This document shows, piece by piece, positions 10,372 to 20,294 of a stretch of DNA of 64,000 nucleotides (its first letter is position 1; each line of letters starts with the position of its first letter). The stretch spans positions 14,826,337-14,890,336 of the forward strand of contig AP026538.1 of the NCBI GenBank assembly GCA_026075535.2, read 5' to 3'. The DNA comes from Tricholoma matsutake (taxonomy: Eukaryota > Basidiomycota > Agaricomycetes > Agaricales > Tricholomataceae). The notes beneath the pieces were generated by a model, which saw only the letters and a program-made list of their open reading frames with translations, had not been told where the DNA came from and did not search any database. The position numbers and the translations under genes were made by a program.

Positions 10372-11922
10372 CTTCCTCATTGACCGGCTTCTCTCTCACA
10401 CCAACAAGTCCCTCGCTGATTGGCCCACTATGCCTCAGTATACCCAGGACTGGCAAGCCATGGTTGGCAACCACCTCATCAATGAGCAGTTGTACAATGC
10501 TGAGGAGCAAGCAGTGCTGGCAGCTGAGCATGAGGCAAGGTTGAATCAGGATCAGAGGGTGGCATTTGATGAAATCCTTGCTGCAGTCAATGCTCAGTCT
10601 GTCCAGACCTTTTTCCTCCATGGCCCTGGAGGCACTGGCAAGTGTCTACAATACTCTGTGCTACAGGCTTCGCTCCCAGGCTAAGATTGTTCTCTGTGTT
10701 GCATCCTCAGGCATTGCTGCCCTTCTTCTCAAAGGTGGTCGCACTGCACACTCTACATTCAAGATTCCCATTCCCATTCATGAGTCCTCCACCTGTAGCC
10801 TCTCAAAGACTTCTAAGCATGCAGAGCTCATATGTGCAGCAGACTTGGTCATTTGGGATGAGGACCCCATGCAGCATTGTCACATCTATGAGGCTGTTGA
10901 TCACACCTTCCATGATGTCCGTGGATCAGACAAACCATTTGGTGGCCTCACCATCATCTTTGGAGGGGACTTTCAGCAGATTCTGCCTGTTATATCATCA
11001 GAGGATTGTGTCCTCAGACTGTCAGTGCCTCCATGCAGTGCTCTGCTCTTTGGGGGAATATCCAGGTGCTCTATCTCAAGCAGAACATGGGTTTGAGTGG
11101 AGATGTTCCAGAGGAGCCCAACTTTGCAAGGTAGCAGCTCGAGGTTGGTCATGGAATGCACACAGACAATGAGGCCAACATCCATCTTTCTGACCATTTC
11201 AAGTGCCCAGAAAACTCAGTCCCCTCCCTCATGGATGCCATCTATCCTGACATCCATCATCCACAACAGCACTCAGACCAGTACTTCTCAGATCGGACAA
11301 TCCTGTCAAGCTGCAACGATGATGTGGATGACGTCAATGCTTATATCCTTCACAAGTTCCCTGGACAGCAGAGGGTGTTTCACAGTGCTGACTCAATTCC
11401 AAACAACACACCAGACCAGGGTACCCTGTGGAGTACCTGAACTCAATCAACTGCTCAGGACTGCCATTGGCTCAGACAGCTCTCAAGATTGGTTGTCCAG
11501 TGATGGTGCTTCAGAACCTGGATCCTGGGCATGGTGTCTGCAATGGGAGCAGAGGAATTCTCACAAGGATGAGAAACAGGGTGTTGGAGGTATGGCTTCT
11601 GACTGGGGATCATGCTGGAGAGACTGTGTTCATTCCAATGATCACACTGCGACCAACTGAGGATCAAGTGCCTTTTGAGTTCACCAGGAGGCAGTTTCCA
11701 GTGCGGCTCTCCTTTGCAATGACAATCAACAAGTCACAGGGCCAGTCTGTCAGACATGTTGGTCTTGACCTGCAGACTCCAGTTTTTATACATGGGCAGT
11801 TCTATGTGGCAATCTCTCGGGTGACATCGGTTCACAACATCAAAGCCATCTGGGCAAGTACAAGTGAGGAGGCAATAACAAAAAATATTGCATATAATGA
11901 AGTACTACTAGATAATGTGTAG
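10372..11922 (+). pseudogene. Helitron 2 PIF1-like helicase domain, broken
   Basis: Continues the Rep frame after the solo LTR. Walker A GPGGTGK is at about 10623-10643, but five bases are missing right after the Lys codon compared with copy 1. That shifts the frame and removes the following Thr. In the next frame come LVIWDE (Walker B, about 10846) and GGDFQQILPVI (about 10965). Further shifts lie near 11000-11100, and the C-terminal part runs 11428-11922 with TINKSQGQSV at about 11723. It ends at TAG 11920-11922. The helicase is not functional. Confidence 0.85.
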
Positions 11923-12026
11923 ATAGAGCATACATAGAAATGGGTACAACAATGTATCATAGTATATAATATAATGTATCATAGTACATATATAAAGATG
12001 TGTAGATATAAATATAAATCGCCCGT

Positions 12027-12054
12027 GTGCCGAAGGCACATTCAAAAAGCTTGT
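12027..12054 (+). repeat. Helitron 2 3' terminus
   Basis: GTGCC-GAA-GGCAC hairpin at 12027-12039, then a tail ending CTTGT at 12050-12054. It matches the other two termini in structure but differs in loop base and tail length. It lies 20 bp from the PIF/Harbinger inverted repeat. Confidence 0.7.
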
Positions 12055-12075
12055 TGTTACTATGTTACTACTAGG

Positions 12076-12162
12076 GGGGCGCTCAATTATTAAGTTCAGA
12101 AAGTTTGTTCACTTTAGTTCATCAATATATTACTGTTTTTGGTACAAAGTTGGAACTCCGCT
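12076..12162 (+). repeat. Left terminal inverted repeat of PIF/Harbinger
   Basis: Pairs with 15638-15724. The outermost bases are GGGGCGCTC, preceded by two more Gs on this side only. Confidence 0.9.
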
Positions 12163-12180
12163 ATACGAGATATCACCTGT

Positions 12181-13713
12181 ATGCTACGCAGGGATTTGTG
12201 GCCACTACATGACAAAATGGTGAAGAAAACTAAGGCGCAACACCAGGCTGAGTACCTTAAGTATGCCAACAACCTCTTTGAATATGCTGTTGCCCTTGAC
12301 GATGATGATGATGATGACATCCTGCTTGATGATGAAGATTTTGGTTCAACTTCGGACTCAGATAACAATCTTAGTGAAGTCCTAGAACTCTCAGCATTCC
12401 AGTGGACACAAATCATGCTTGCATTGTCAGGAGATGGCAGCCGTGGTCCATACAATCAATTCCCAAAGTCATCCAATTTTTTTGCTGTATCTCTGCAAGC
12501 ACCAGAATGATATTTCTGCCGCATGTTTCGGTAAGAATATACATCCATGTATCAATATAATCTAATGCAAATAAATTGTAGGATTGGCAGGGGCATGTTT
12601 GATCATCTTGTTTATTCCCTTGCACCCAATCCTATCTTCCATTCCCCCTGGAAGAAGCAATGTCATGTCAAGTTTCAACTTGCGACATTTCTTGTTCGCT
12701 ATGGTCAAAAAGGTTCAGATACTCTTGATGTTGCTGCAAAGCTCTCAATAGGTCATGAAACTGTGCACAACTATTGCAAGAGAGTCTCTCAAGCTATACA
12801 TGCAGTTGGGCCTCAGCATCTTAACTGGGGGAATCAAGAATAGAGAGCAGCTGTCTCAAGTGCCATTGAAGCAAAGTCTGGTTTCCCCAAGTGTTTGGGC
12901 AGTGGTGATGGCTCACAGATTTGTTTCGGTGAGTTACCATTACTAGATGGTGAACAGTTTCAAAGCCGTAAGAAATTTATAAGTGTGAGGACTCTTATTT
13001 TTGGTTGTGTGTGGATACTAATGTCATCTCATGTCAAGACCAACATTCAAACGACTGTTGACCATGAAAGAAGATTTACATCATATGAGCTTGGCTGGCC
13101 AGGTGCTGTCACAGACATCAAAATCTTCAAGAACTCTCACTTATGGATGAATTGCTGGGAATATATCAAGGATGGGGAATATATTCTTGTTGACAAAGGC
13201 AAGTCAGACATCACATTACTTGCAGTGTGTCATAGAAACTAACATCCAACAGGATATATCTCAAGTCCATATACTCTTCAGCTGTTTGATGAAACTGAAG
13301 TCAGGCGCTCTGATCAACCGACTCAGAAGCAGATGAGAGCATTCAACAAGTGTCTGTCAGGTGTCCATATTGAAGTTGAGCATGCATTTGGGATGCTTAA
13401 AGGGCGATTTCGATCATTGAAGGAGATGGGTCCTCACACTGACATCCAAGAGATGTACAAAGCTATTGAAGCTCTTCTCATTCTGCACAACATGTGTATT
13501 GACTATGGTGACAAGCCAGATGATGACTGGGAGATTGATACCACAGATGTTTCAGATGAGGAGGGATCAGTTGAACATGATGAGGATCCCGATGCAATGA
13601 TAGTTGAAAATGGGCAGAGCATACCAGCACAGGAGACTGATGCATGGCTGAAAAGACAAGGGTGTGCAAAACGAATGATTATTTTCAACGACCTTTTCCC
13701 TGGAGCTGACTAG
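12181..13713 (+). pseudogene. PIF/Harbinger transposase (DDE superfamily endonuclease 4)
   Basis: One continuous frame with an intron at 12531-12581 (51 bases, GTAAG..TGTAG, CTAAT branch-like site) that joins ..YFCRMFR to IGRGMFDHLV. The N-terminus has an acidic Asp run. Catalytic blocks: first Asp in GSGDGSQI (about 12900), second in YILVDKG (about 13185), and Glu in VEHAFGMLKGRF (about 13377). Three in-frame stops, TGA 12508, TAG 12841 and TAA 13240, each differ from a sense codon (CGA, CAG, CAA) by one C-to-T change. It cuts and pastes the element together with the Myb-like partner. It is probably dead, but only three transitions from intact. ATG 12181 is chosen as the first in-frame ATG. 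Confidence 0.88.
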
Positions 13714-13786
13714 GTTGGGTATAGGGGTATACTATATGGGTAATACATATTAGCAGCTGCCATAGGTCAAAAAAATGATATGTAAA

Positions 13787-15395
13787 TCAAGACATTAATT
13801 CAAAAAGAAGGTCGTTTGCTTTTGCCTTTACCTCATCACTCACGTGGTCCATCTCCAGTATCTGCTTTGCAATGTCAAACTTATGTTGAGCTTCCTCACC
13901 TGCCTGCTCCAAGCTCATCCATTTGATCTTCATCTCTTCAGCATTAGCTTTGAGCTCAACAAGTCGACCCAAAGCTGAGAGGGAGTTGCAGGAGTTTTCC
14001 TTAAAACCTTTTGCACCCACATGCTTCAGTTCAGAGACTTTTTGAAACCCAGCATTCACCTTCAAAGCTTTGGAAGCCTTGGAAGGTTTTGAGGACTTCT
14101 GTTTTGAGGACTGCTGGGATTGGTGATTGGGGGAACCAGCCTTTGAACCAGAATGAGAGGACTCTTCATCATCATACTTAGAATCCACAGCAGTCAGTTC
14201 AGCATCCAAAAGTGGAGCACATGAATTGCGAACAACAGGGTGAGTGACCTTTGAACTTTTCCCCATCCTAGATATGCACATATCAGAGTCCAGGACATGC
14301 CAAAGAAGGTAGTGGGACTCACTGATCAGCAAATAGATCATACCAACCATCACTCTGCCATTTATGGTATGTCTCCAAGGTCAAACCACCTATCTCAACC
14401 CCACACAATTGAGCAAGGGAAATCTTCTTTTCCATGGGATCTTCATCATCATCTGAGTTCCCATCCCCATCTCCTCCCCCTCCAGTAAATCCTTCAATGC
14501 CAAAATGTAGGTGAAAGTATCATAAGCACGAATATACTGTCCTTTGATTGCCTCCAGACTATATTTTCCTTTGAAAAGAACTTTCGAGGCCTGGAACAGT
14601 ACCAGAACATGATATATCACAGGAATGGATAGAGAACCTGACCTTCTTGTGAGCGTACATCGCATTGTTCTTCAACTTCTCAAATATTTCATCCGACTCA
14701 CATCCCAAATAGTACTCAAACAACATAGTGCATTCATCGTCAGTCCACCTCGTGTTTGCAAGGACCTCATCATCCTCAATGATCTCAATTTTATCTGCTG
14801 TGTTATTCCCTTTTCCATCTACTGCACTCCGATCTTCCATCTCTTTCACAGGATCATCACTCTTAGCAACAGAACCTTGACCAGCTCCTCCATGACTAGC
14901 TCCTTGTCCTCCATGACTACCCCGCCCTCCTTGGCTTCCAGGCCCACCACCACAAGCACGCTTCTTCGGCTTCTGGGGGAAAAGTGAATGATCATGTTTG
15001 CTGATGTTTGGTAGTGATGGAGGCAGTGGTGTCACAGTGTGAGTGTGGGGTATGACTTGTCCATGCTGGATATGTTGAGGAACTTGAAAGTAGCCTGGGT
15101 CATGTTGAGGTGACCATTGATTTGGGTTCCCATAGTTGACAGGTGTTGGAGGTGGATACTGTGGCCCAAAGGCCTGTGGAATGGGGTGAGGACCATGAGG
15201 TGTCGCGGGGAAATGGTATCCATATGGGGGTGGGAGTGGTTGTCTCACATTGGCCTGCAGAACCGACTGATGTGTGCAGACCAGAGTAATGGGCATGTCA
15301 TTATGATCTTCTGCATATAGATGCTCATCTTCTGCAAAAGGAAAGTGAGGTGTTGCATTGATGGCTAGATTAGCCAAATCCATCTGAACTGTCAT
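13787..15395 (-). pseudogene. PIF/Harbinger second protein (Myb/SANT-like)
   Basis: Read on minus from ATG 15395. The N-terminus is rich in Pro/Tyr/Gly/His, followed by a KPKKR basic motif and a Gly/Ser-rich stretch. Then comes a Myb/SANT-like block TRWTDDECTMLFEYYLG (about 14690-14750). Introns fit at 14591-14642 and 14268-14322. The last exon encodes a Lys/Ser-rich segment and a helical C-terminus ending at 13787. One frameshift is needed near 14480 to pass from the YIRAYDTFTYILA block into the GDGNSDDDEDPMEKKI block. In this superfamily the partner binds the transposon ends and brings the transposase to the nucleus. Without that one shift it would be intact. Confidence 0.75.
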
Positions 15396-15637
15396 TAGCG
15401 TCGGTCTACAGCATGGGGCATGAGCAACAACTCACCAAGGACTGATTGTTATGGTTATCAGAAGTAGCCAAAGTGGCATTGTAAAGACCGTGAGGGTTGT
15501 TATTATTCCTGGGAAAATATGTTAGCTTCAGGCAGTGAGTCTCCAATGCAAAAAGCAAATACATTTGCAGTATGTTACAATGCTCATCGATGTGAGCCAC
15601 AGTGAGCTTCACTCAAACATTTTCCTGACGCTTCCAC

Positions 15638-15724
15638 AGCGGAGTCCCAACTTTGTACCAAAAACAGTAGTATATTGATGAACTAAAGTGAACAAACTTT
15701 CTGAACTTAATAATTGAGCGCCCC
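15638..15724 (-). repeat. Right terminal inverted repeat of PIF/Harbinger
   Basis: Inverse complement of 12076-12162 over 87 bp. It is followed directly by TACTTA and then by the truncated 3' end of the Ser/Lys-rich ORF repeat, so the transposon sits against or inside that repeat. Confidence 0.9.
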
Positions 15725-17128
15725 TACTTATATTGATATCTATTTATGCCACATAATGGTTGGCTAACAGCTTTGCTGATCCATTGATCAAAAAAGGGGC
15801 AGGGACTGTTGCTATAAGAACCAGACTCTGAACTACTGGAGTCCGAGGAATTGCTAGGGTCTGAACTGGAGTCTGATGAGCTGTCTGACGATGAGGACGA
15901 TGTCTCACTATCCTTGCGGCTGTTTCTCACCTCTTTCAGGGCACAGCTGATGTAACTTTTTGCGCAATGCATCTGCATGGTGCTTCTTTTTCTTTCCAGA
16001 TTTTGGCTTCTTGCTCAATTCTTTGAGCCGTTCAACACCGGCATCTGCAAGCAGATTCCATCCTGCGTTTATGGGTGTGGACTTCTTATCTTTGGATCCA
16101 GATTTTTCCTTTTTAGATCTAGCTTTCTGAGATCTGGACTTTCTTTCCCGGGATTTTCACAAGGATCACTACTTTCTTGGACAGTTTCCTCAGGATCCTT
16201 TTCTGGAGAGTTGGCTTTCTCAGGCTTTTCTGCCCTGGCATGCTTAACTTTCTTCTGGAATTTGAAAAACTCAAATCCCTTCCTTTGAGCCTCAGTATCT
16301 AGCTCACTAGGATTAATATCAACATTTCCCCAGTTCAAGGGGTCAGGACCCTCGCCTTTCAGCTGAGAGGCCTTCTTTGTGAGATCTGCTGTTGTCCTCT
16401 GTGGACCTTACAGTTTTCTCACGTTTGTTCATTTTCTCTTGTTGGTTGTCAGTCAGGCTTTCGACTGCTGCATTGATGTTTGGGTCATCACCCATTTCCT
16501 TACAGTTTACTTTGCACAAAATATGATTTATTTTTTTTATCTGACTGTAACTTCCTCAAGGATTCTAGGCTCCTCGACTGTCTTGGCTGAACAGTAATCC
16601 ATGGACCATCGCCATCATCTTCATCACTGAACCCACTGAGGGATGTGGAAGATGTTTCATCAGAGCCAACTACCGGTGCCCACACACTGTCATTGGTCTC
16701 TGCCTCCCACACTGCTACTGGGGTACCCGAGGATTCCTTTTCACTGGTTGGTAACCATGGCGAGGTTCTCACCGCAACGACATCCCTGAAGGATTTCATT
16801 GCTATGGCGGAGGGTGGGCGCACTGCGCTCCTAGCGGCGGACAAACTGGCGTCCAAAGTAGAAGAACTGGTTTGCTCACCTTTTTTTGCCTTGCTGCGAA
16901 GACTGTATGACATTCTTGTTCGAGTTTAGGGTTTGGGGTTGTCGACTATGATGGTAATCCGAGATGATCAGTCACGGGGGAAACCGAAGCAGCAACAAGC
17001 AGTAGGTTTCAGAGAGTTTCGAGTAGCATCAAAAATATGTGACGTTAGCGTGACAAAAGGTAACAACACACGTTCAGACGAGGAAAGACGGTTGTAACGA
17101 AACCTTTTCTTCTGTAGTCCTAACTGCA
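15725..17128 (-). pseudogene. Repeat-encoded Ser/Lys-rich ORF, copy 1 (gag-like?)
   Basis: Starts MSYSLRSKAKKGE at 16913 on minus. Three overlapping frames follow: 16913-16500, 16338-16069 and about 16060-15724. Content in order: a Ser/Ala-rich head, DGPWITVQPRQ, WGNVDINPSELD, a Lys/Glu-rich middle, KPKSGKKKKHHADAL, and an Asp/Ser-rich tail. The second copy at 27448-28700 matches it throughout, including 218 bases upstream of the ATG. I recall similar ORFs repeated in mushroom genomes beside retroelements, so a nucleic-acid-binding gag-like role is possible. There is no diagnostic domain, and the family is unknown to me. Confidence 0.55.
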
Positions 17129-18300
17129 AAGTACGTAGATCTTTATACTCGAGGCTAGTCTATAGATAGAACAGTAGGCTGTCCATAGGCTATGCCAGGC
17201 AGTACGAAACTAAGAGACAATCCTGGTGGTATTCATCCCCCCTCGTCCCTGTTGTCTGTTGTTCCCTATCCTCGTTTTCTGTTCCCCGCCGGTCATCCCC
17301 CTGTCATCCACCGTGCGGGCAGGGGCTCAGAGCAGTAGCATAGAGGTATGGTGATAGGCGTGGGTGTGTTGTCTCAGGGGCTGTTGTTACAACAGAGGAA
17401 CCTTGAAACGACGTTTCTAGCGTCGTTTGGACCTGTTTTGTGTTCGATGTCATACACCCGCCGATAATAACGCCCGAGAACTGCAAACGAGCTGGGATGG
17501 GTGTTGACGAAGGGGTGGTGGTGGTCGAGGCGTTTGGAAGGAAACCGCACAAGTCATTTCAAACCCTGACGAAAGTCCAACATGAACCAAACACGAGCCA
17601 AATATGTGGCGGCATTTTTCTTTTCAACTTCCATCTTACCCCTACAACAACGAATGACGGGAACCCGACAACACACCAACAAAGTGCCTACGACAACGAC
17701 ACCCAGCCACAATCAATGTGTACCACAACCATGCCAAAAACGGCAGACACCCATGAAGCGGGGGATGGAGGAGCAGCGCTAAGGGTTTTAGGTATGCCTT
17801 TCTTCCTTCATTCTTATTCTTTTAAAACTAATCTGTGTCTGACTCTATGACAGTCTATAAAACTTCAACATAAAACAGCAGGGCAACAACGAGCAACCCA
17901 GAGCGGAACAGGAAAGGAACAGTGACCACATCGAGCGCGGGGAAGGGCTGAGCTCAGGGCTTTGCCCATAGATAAGTTTTTTTCTTCTCGATGTGTCTCT
18001 ATCTCTAATTCACATCTGAGTCTACAGGCTACGAGCAACGAGCCAGGAAACCGAACACAACAGACCATGTAAGACAAGATAAAGCCACATCGGGAACGCA
18101 CTAGGAAGGCCGCGGGAGGCAACAACAAGAGGCTCTCAAGAGCAAAAACAATGCCCGGAAGAATGATGGAGGGCTGGAACGGCTGGCATCCATTGGGACT
18201 AGGGCAGGGTTCAGGATTAGTGTCCCCGAAGTTCACAAGTATGGTTTGTTTTTGTCTTTCTTTCGCACTGATTTGATTCTTCTGTGAGACTACATCATGA
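17129..18300. repeat. CpG-rich member of the palindrome-plus-intron repeat family
   Basis: No recognised protein. A perfect 8-bp inverted repeat AAACGACG/CGTCGTTT lies at about 17404-17426. The stretch ATCCACCGTGCGGGCAGGGGCT near 17309 resembles 61861-61883 and 37440-37462, which flank other members. An intron-like segment (about 17793-17844, GTATGC..ATGACAG) follows Asn/Thr/Pro-rich open sequence. Many CpGs are retained here, unlike in other copies, so it may be a younger or source copy. Confidence 0.45.
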
Positions 18301-19042
18301 CACGGAATCCGCGCCGCTTGCTACAACGAGGAAGACAGTGCGTACCCGATAGTCAACCGTAGTATAGTGATGTAATTAGGTTAATAATAATATTTTTGTG
18401 CATCGTATCTAATCCTGGAACTACGGGCACATAAGCTATGGAATATGTGGTGCCAGACCGTAGCCATACCATGAATGTGGCTGGTGTGGAGCCGCAAACT
18501 CTGTATGATGATGTGGCGTCGCGAAAGTATTTTTGGCGCCATTCCTCGTTGTGGCGGTGTGGTAGGGTGTGGCTTGCATGGTGGCCCCAGTCACACTGAT
18601 TTTAGTTTTCCTGATGCATTATCCGAATTTGATCCGAATTGACTTTGTGCGCCAAAAGCCGCGGCCTGGGCCAAAGCCAAGCTGCGAGTGACTTTCATGA
18701 TTCCAGCAGGCCAAGCCAAAGCCGGGGCTTTTGGGCCAAGCCGGAGCATCACTAGACCGTGCGTTGGTAACACTCCTGTTTGACGACGAATAACTGTCCA
18801 GGCTGTGTAGACATCGCACCATTACTATCACATTTCGGTGGTATTTACTATTGATGACGCAGTGTTGAAGCAGTGCCAATTACTTACAACGAAAGCTCTT
18901 CAAGTTTGACGAGCTATTTTCATGGAATGCATGAAGGTATAAGATCCTCAAGCTTTGTTGACCACTCCATCAACAATACTCTCCTGAGCGGGTCTCAGAA
19001 AGGTTAAAAGTAAATATTTTTAAGTCCTTTTCGAGCTTCTCT
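18300..19042. other. Intergenic, no gene seen
   Basis: CpG-containing sequence with a cluster of related words (GGCCAAGCCAAAGCC and variants) at about 18660-18745. There are no convincing open frames with domains. It may be promoter-proximal DNA of the gene that follows. Confidence 0.4.
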
Positions 19043-19142
19043 CAGAATGCTTACGTTTCGAACTACAACCTTTCAGTCTCTTATATTCTCCGAGTGGGGC
19101 AGGTCCCGCCACTGTCAAATCTTAGTCACTATTCAAATCGCC

Positions 19143-20034
19143 ATGCCCTCAACATCCAAGTTCCTCGTTGTTGCTCTCCTCGCAGCTCCATTACCGCTTC
19201 AATCTGAACTTAACCGTAATCGCGAAGTGCTTCGACGAAACTATGCAGAGATAGAGGCAAGAGTATGTAGTTTGCATACTGTCCCCAGGCAACCCCTGAC
19301 TTGATAGTAAATAGGTTCCTCAGATCAATCCCGCAGTAAGTAGTAATGAATACTATCTCCGGGCAACCCTTCTTGACTTACTAGGACAACAAAAATTCTG
19401 GGCAACAAGACGCAAGTAATCAAATTTTACAATTGAAAATTTATTACATCTAACACAGCTGGAAGTTTCTGGCAACCAGCCAAACAAAGAGGCTACCGCA
19501 TCGTCATCGAAACGTCCAGCTACTGAGCAACCGCCATGGGGAAACTGGAAGAAACGACGAGTACCGAAAACCGCATCGTCATCGAATCCTTCAGTTGTTG
19601 GATTGCAATTGGAGGGTTATCCGTCCCACCCCCCAGCGACCGACACGGAACCTGGGCAATACATAGATTTGCAACCGCCAAATGACAAATCTCTATCGAA
19701 AAAACGACGAGGACCGAACAAAAAAAACCCCGCATCGTCACCTCCAGTTGTTAGATGGCGATTGGAGGGTTCGAGTCCGTCCGTCCCCCCAGCGACCGAC
19801 ACGGAACCTGGGCAAAACATAAATTGGCATCTGCAAACACTGGAAACAGCACCGTCATCGAATCCTTCACTTAATAGATGGCGATTGGAGCGTCCGGCTC
19901 CGTCCGTCCCCCCAGCGCCCGATGCGAACCATGGGCAAAAAATAAACTGGCAACTGCCAAAAGAAAATTCTGGTTCTGAGGGTTCCGGGGGTCGGTTAGT
20001 TAGTCCAGCCAAAGGTCACAAAAAAAAAAATTGA
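19143..20034 (+). CDS. Candidate secreted repeat protein (only host-like gene in window)
   Basis: ATG 19143 in good context (ATCGCCATG) opens a hydrophobic leader, MPSTSKFLVVALLAAPLPL, like a secretion signal. Introns fit at 19263-19314 (GTATGT..AAATAG) and 19336-19384 (GTAAGT..ACTAG), and a third ends at 19458 (ACACAG). To keep frame the third must start at a GC donor (GCAAGT, 19412) or exon 2 must differ. The last exon (19459-20034) encodes three imperfect repeats built on WRLEGSSPSVPPATDTEPGQ and I.NWQL, with KKRR and KKR basic sites between repeats. It ends GHKKKN-stop and is followed by an A-run. CpG is retained and no stops are seen. The repeats and dibasic sites recall fungal Kex2-processed secreted repeat proteins. 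Function unknown. Confidence 0.5.
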
Positions 20035-20039
20035 ACATT

Positions 20040-20294
20040 CATTTAATATACCTTAAAAAGTCCCCTACAGCCATTGTGATGTATCCATAGCTAAAATACA
20101 TGGCCAGAGAGGCTGATCTCCAATCTATAGTAGATAAGATCAAGAATCTTATCTTGATCTTGAAAAAAGAATTCAACTCTAAACAGACACAATGGAGCCT
20201 GTAGAAGAGGTAAGCACGTCAGGCATTACATTAAGGAAGGTGATTCAAGCTAACATGTCCAAAAGCCACCCAAAATTGAGGAAGGATATGTGAC
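20040..20294. other. Short intergenic stretch with one strong inverted repeat
   Basis: No gene. A perfect 10-bp inverted repeat, AAGATCAAGA at 20136-20145 and TCTTGATCTT at 20152-20161, could form a hairpin with a 6-base loop. Confidence 0.5.

Larger units (their letters stand above)
6826..12054 (+). mobile_element. Helitron copy 2, near full-length coding region
   Basis: Same family as the copy at the left edge, with all domains in order: N-terminal low-complexity and zinc-binding region, HUH Rep, then PIF1 helicase, ending with the 3' hairpin at 12027-12039 and tail near 12054. It is disabled by two TGA codons, a 46-bp-class deletion near 8409, further frameshifts and a solo LTR at 9971-10371. 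The start given is the first supported coding ATG; the DNA terminus lies further 5'. The right end abuts the PIF/Harbinger element. Confidence 0.85.
12076..15724. mobile_element. PIF/Harbinger transposon with 87-bp inverted repeats
   Basis: Complete-looking element bounded by inverted repeats 12076-12162 and 15638-15724, both beginning GGGGCGCTCAATTATT. By eye they differ at about two positions. It holds two convergent genes: a DDE_4-type transposase on plus (12181-13713) and a Myb/SANT-like protein on minus (15395-13787). This two-gene layout is the defining architecture of the superfamily. The 3-bp target duplication is uncertain: CTA sits at the left edge and CTA can be read at the right if the G-run length varies. 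The transposase has three stops, while the second gene is nearly intact. Confidence 0.9.

Noticed and set aside
14625..14987. 120-codon plus frame opposite the Myb-like gene
   Set aside because: Opposite-strand shadow; the minus strand has the SANT-like block and phase-keeping introns.
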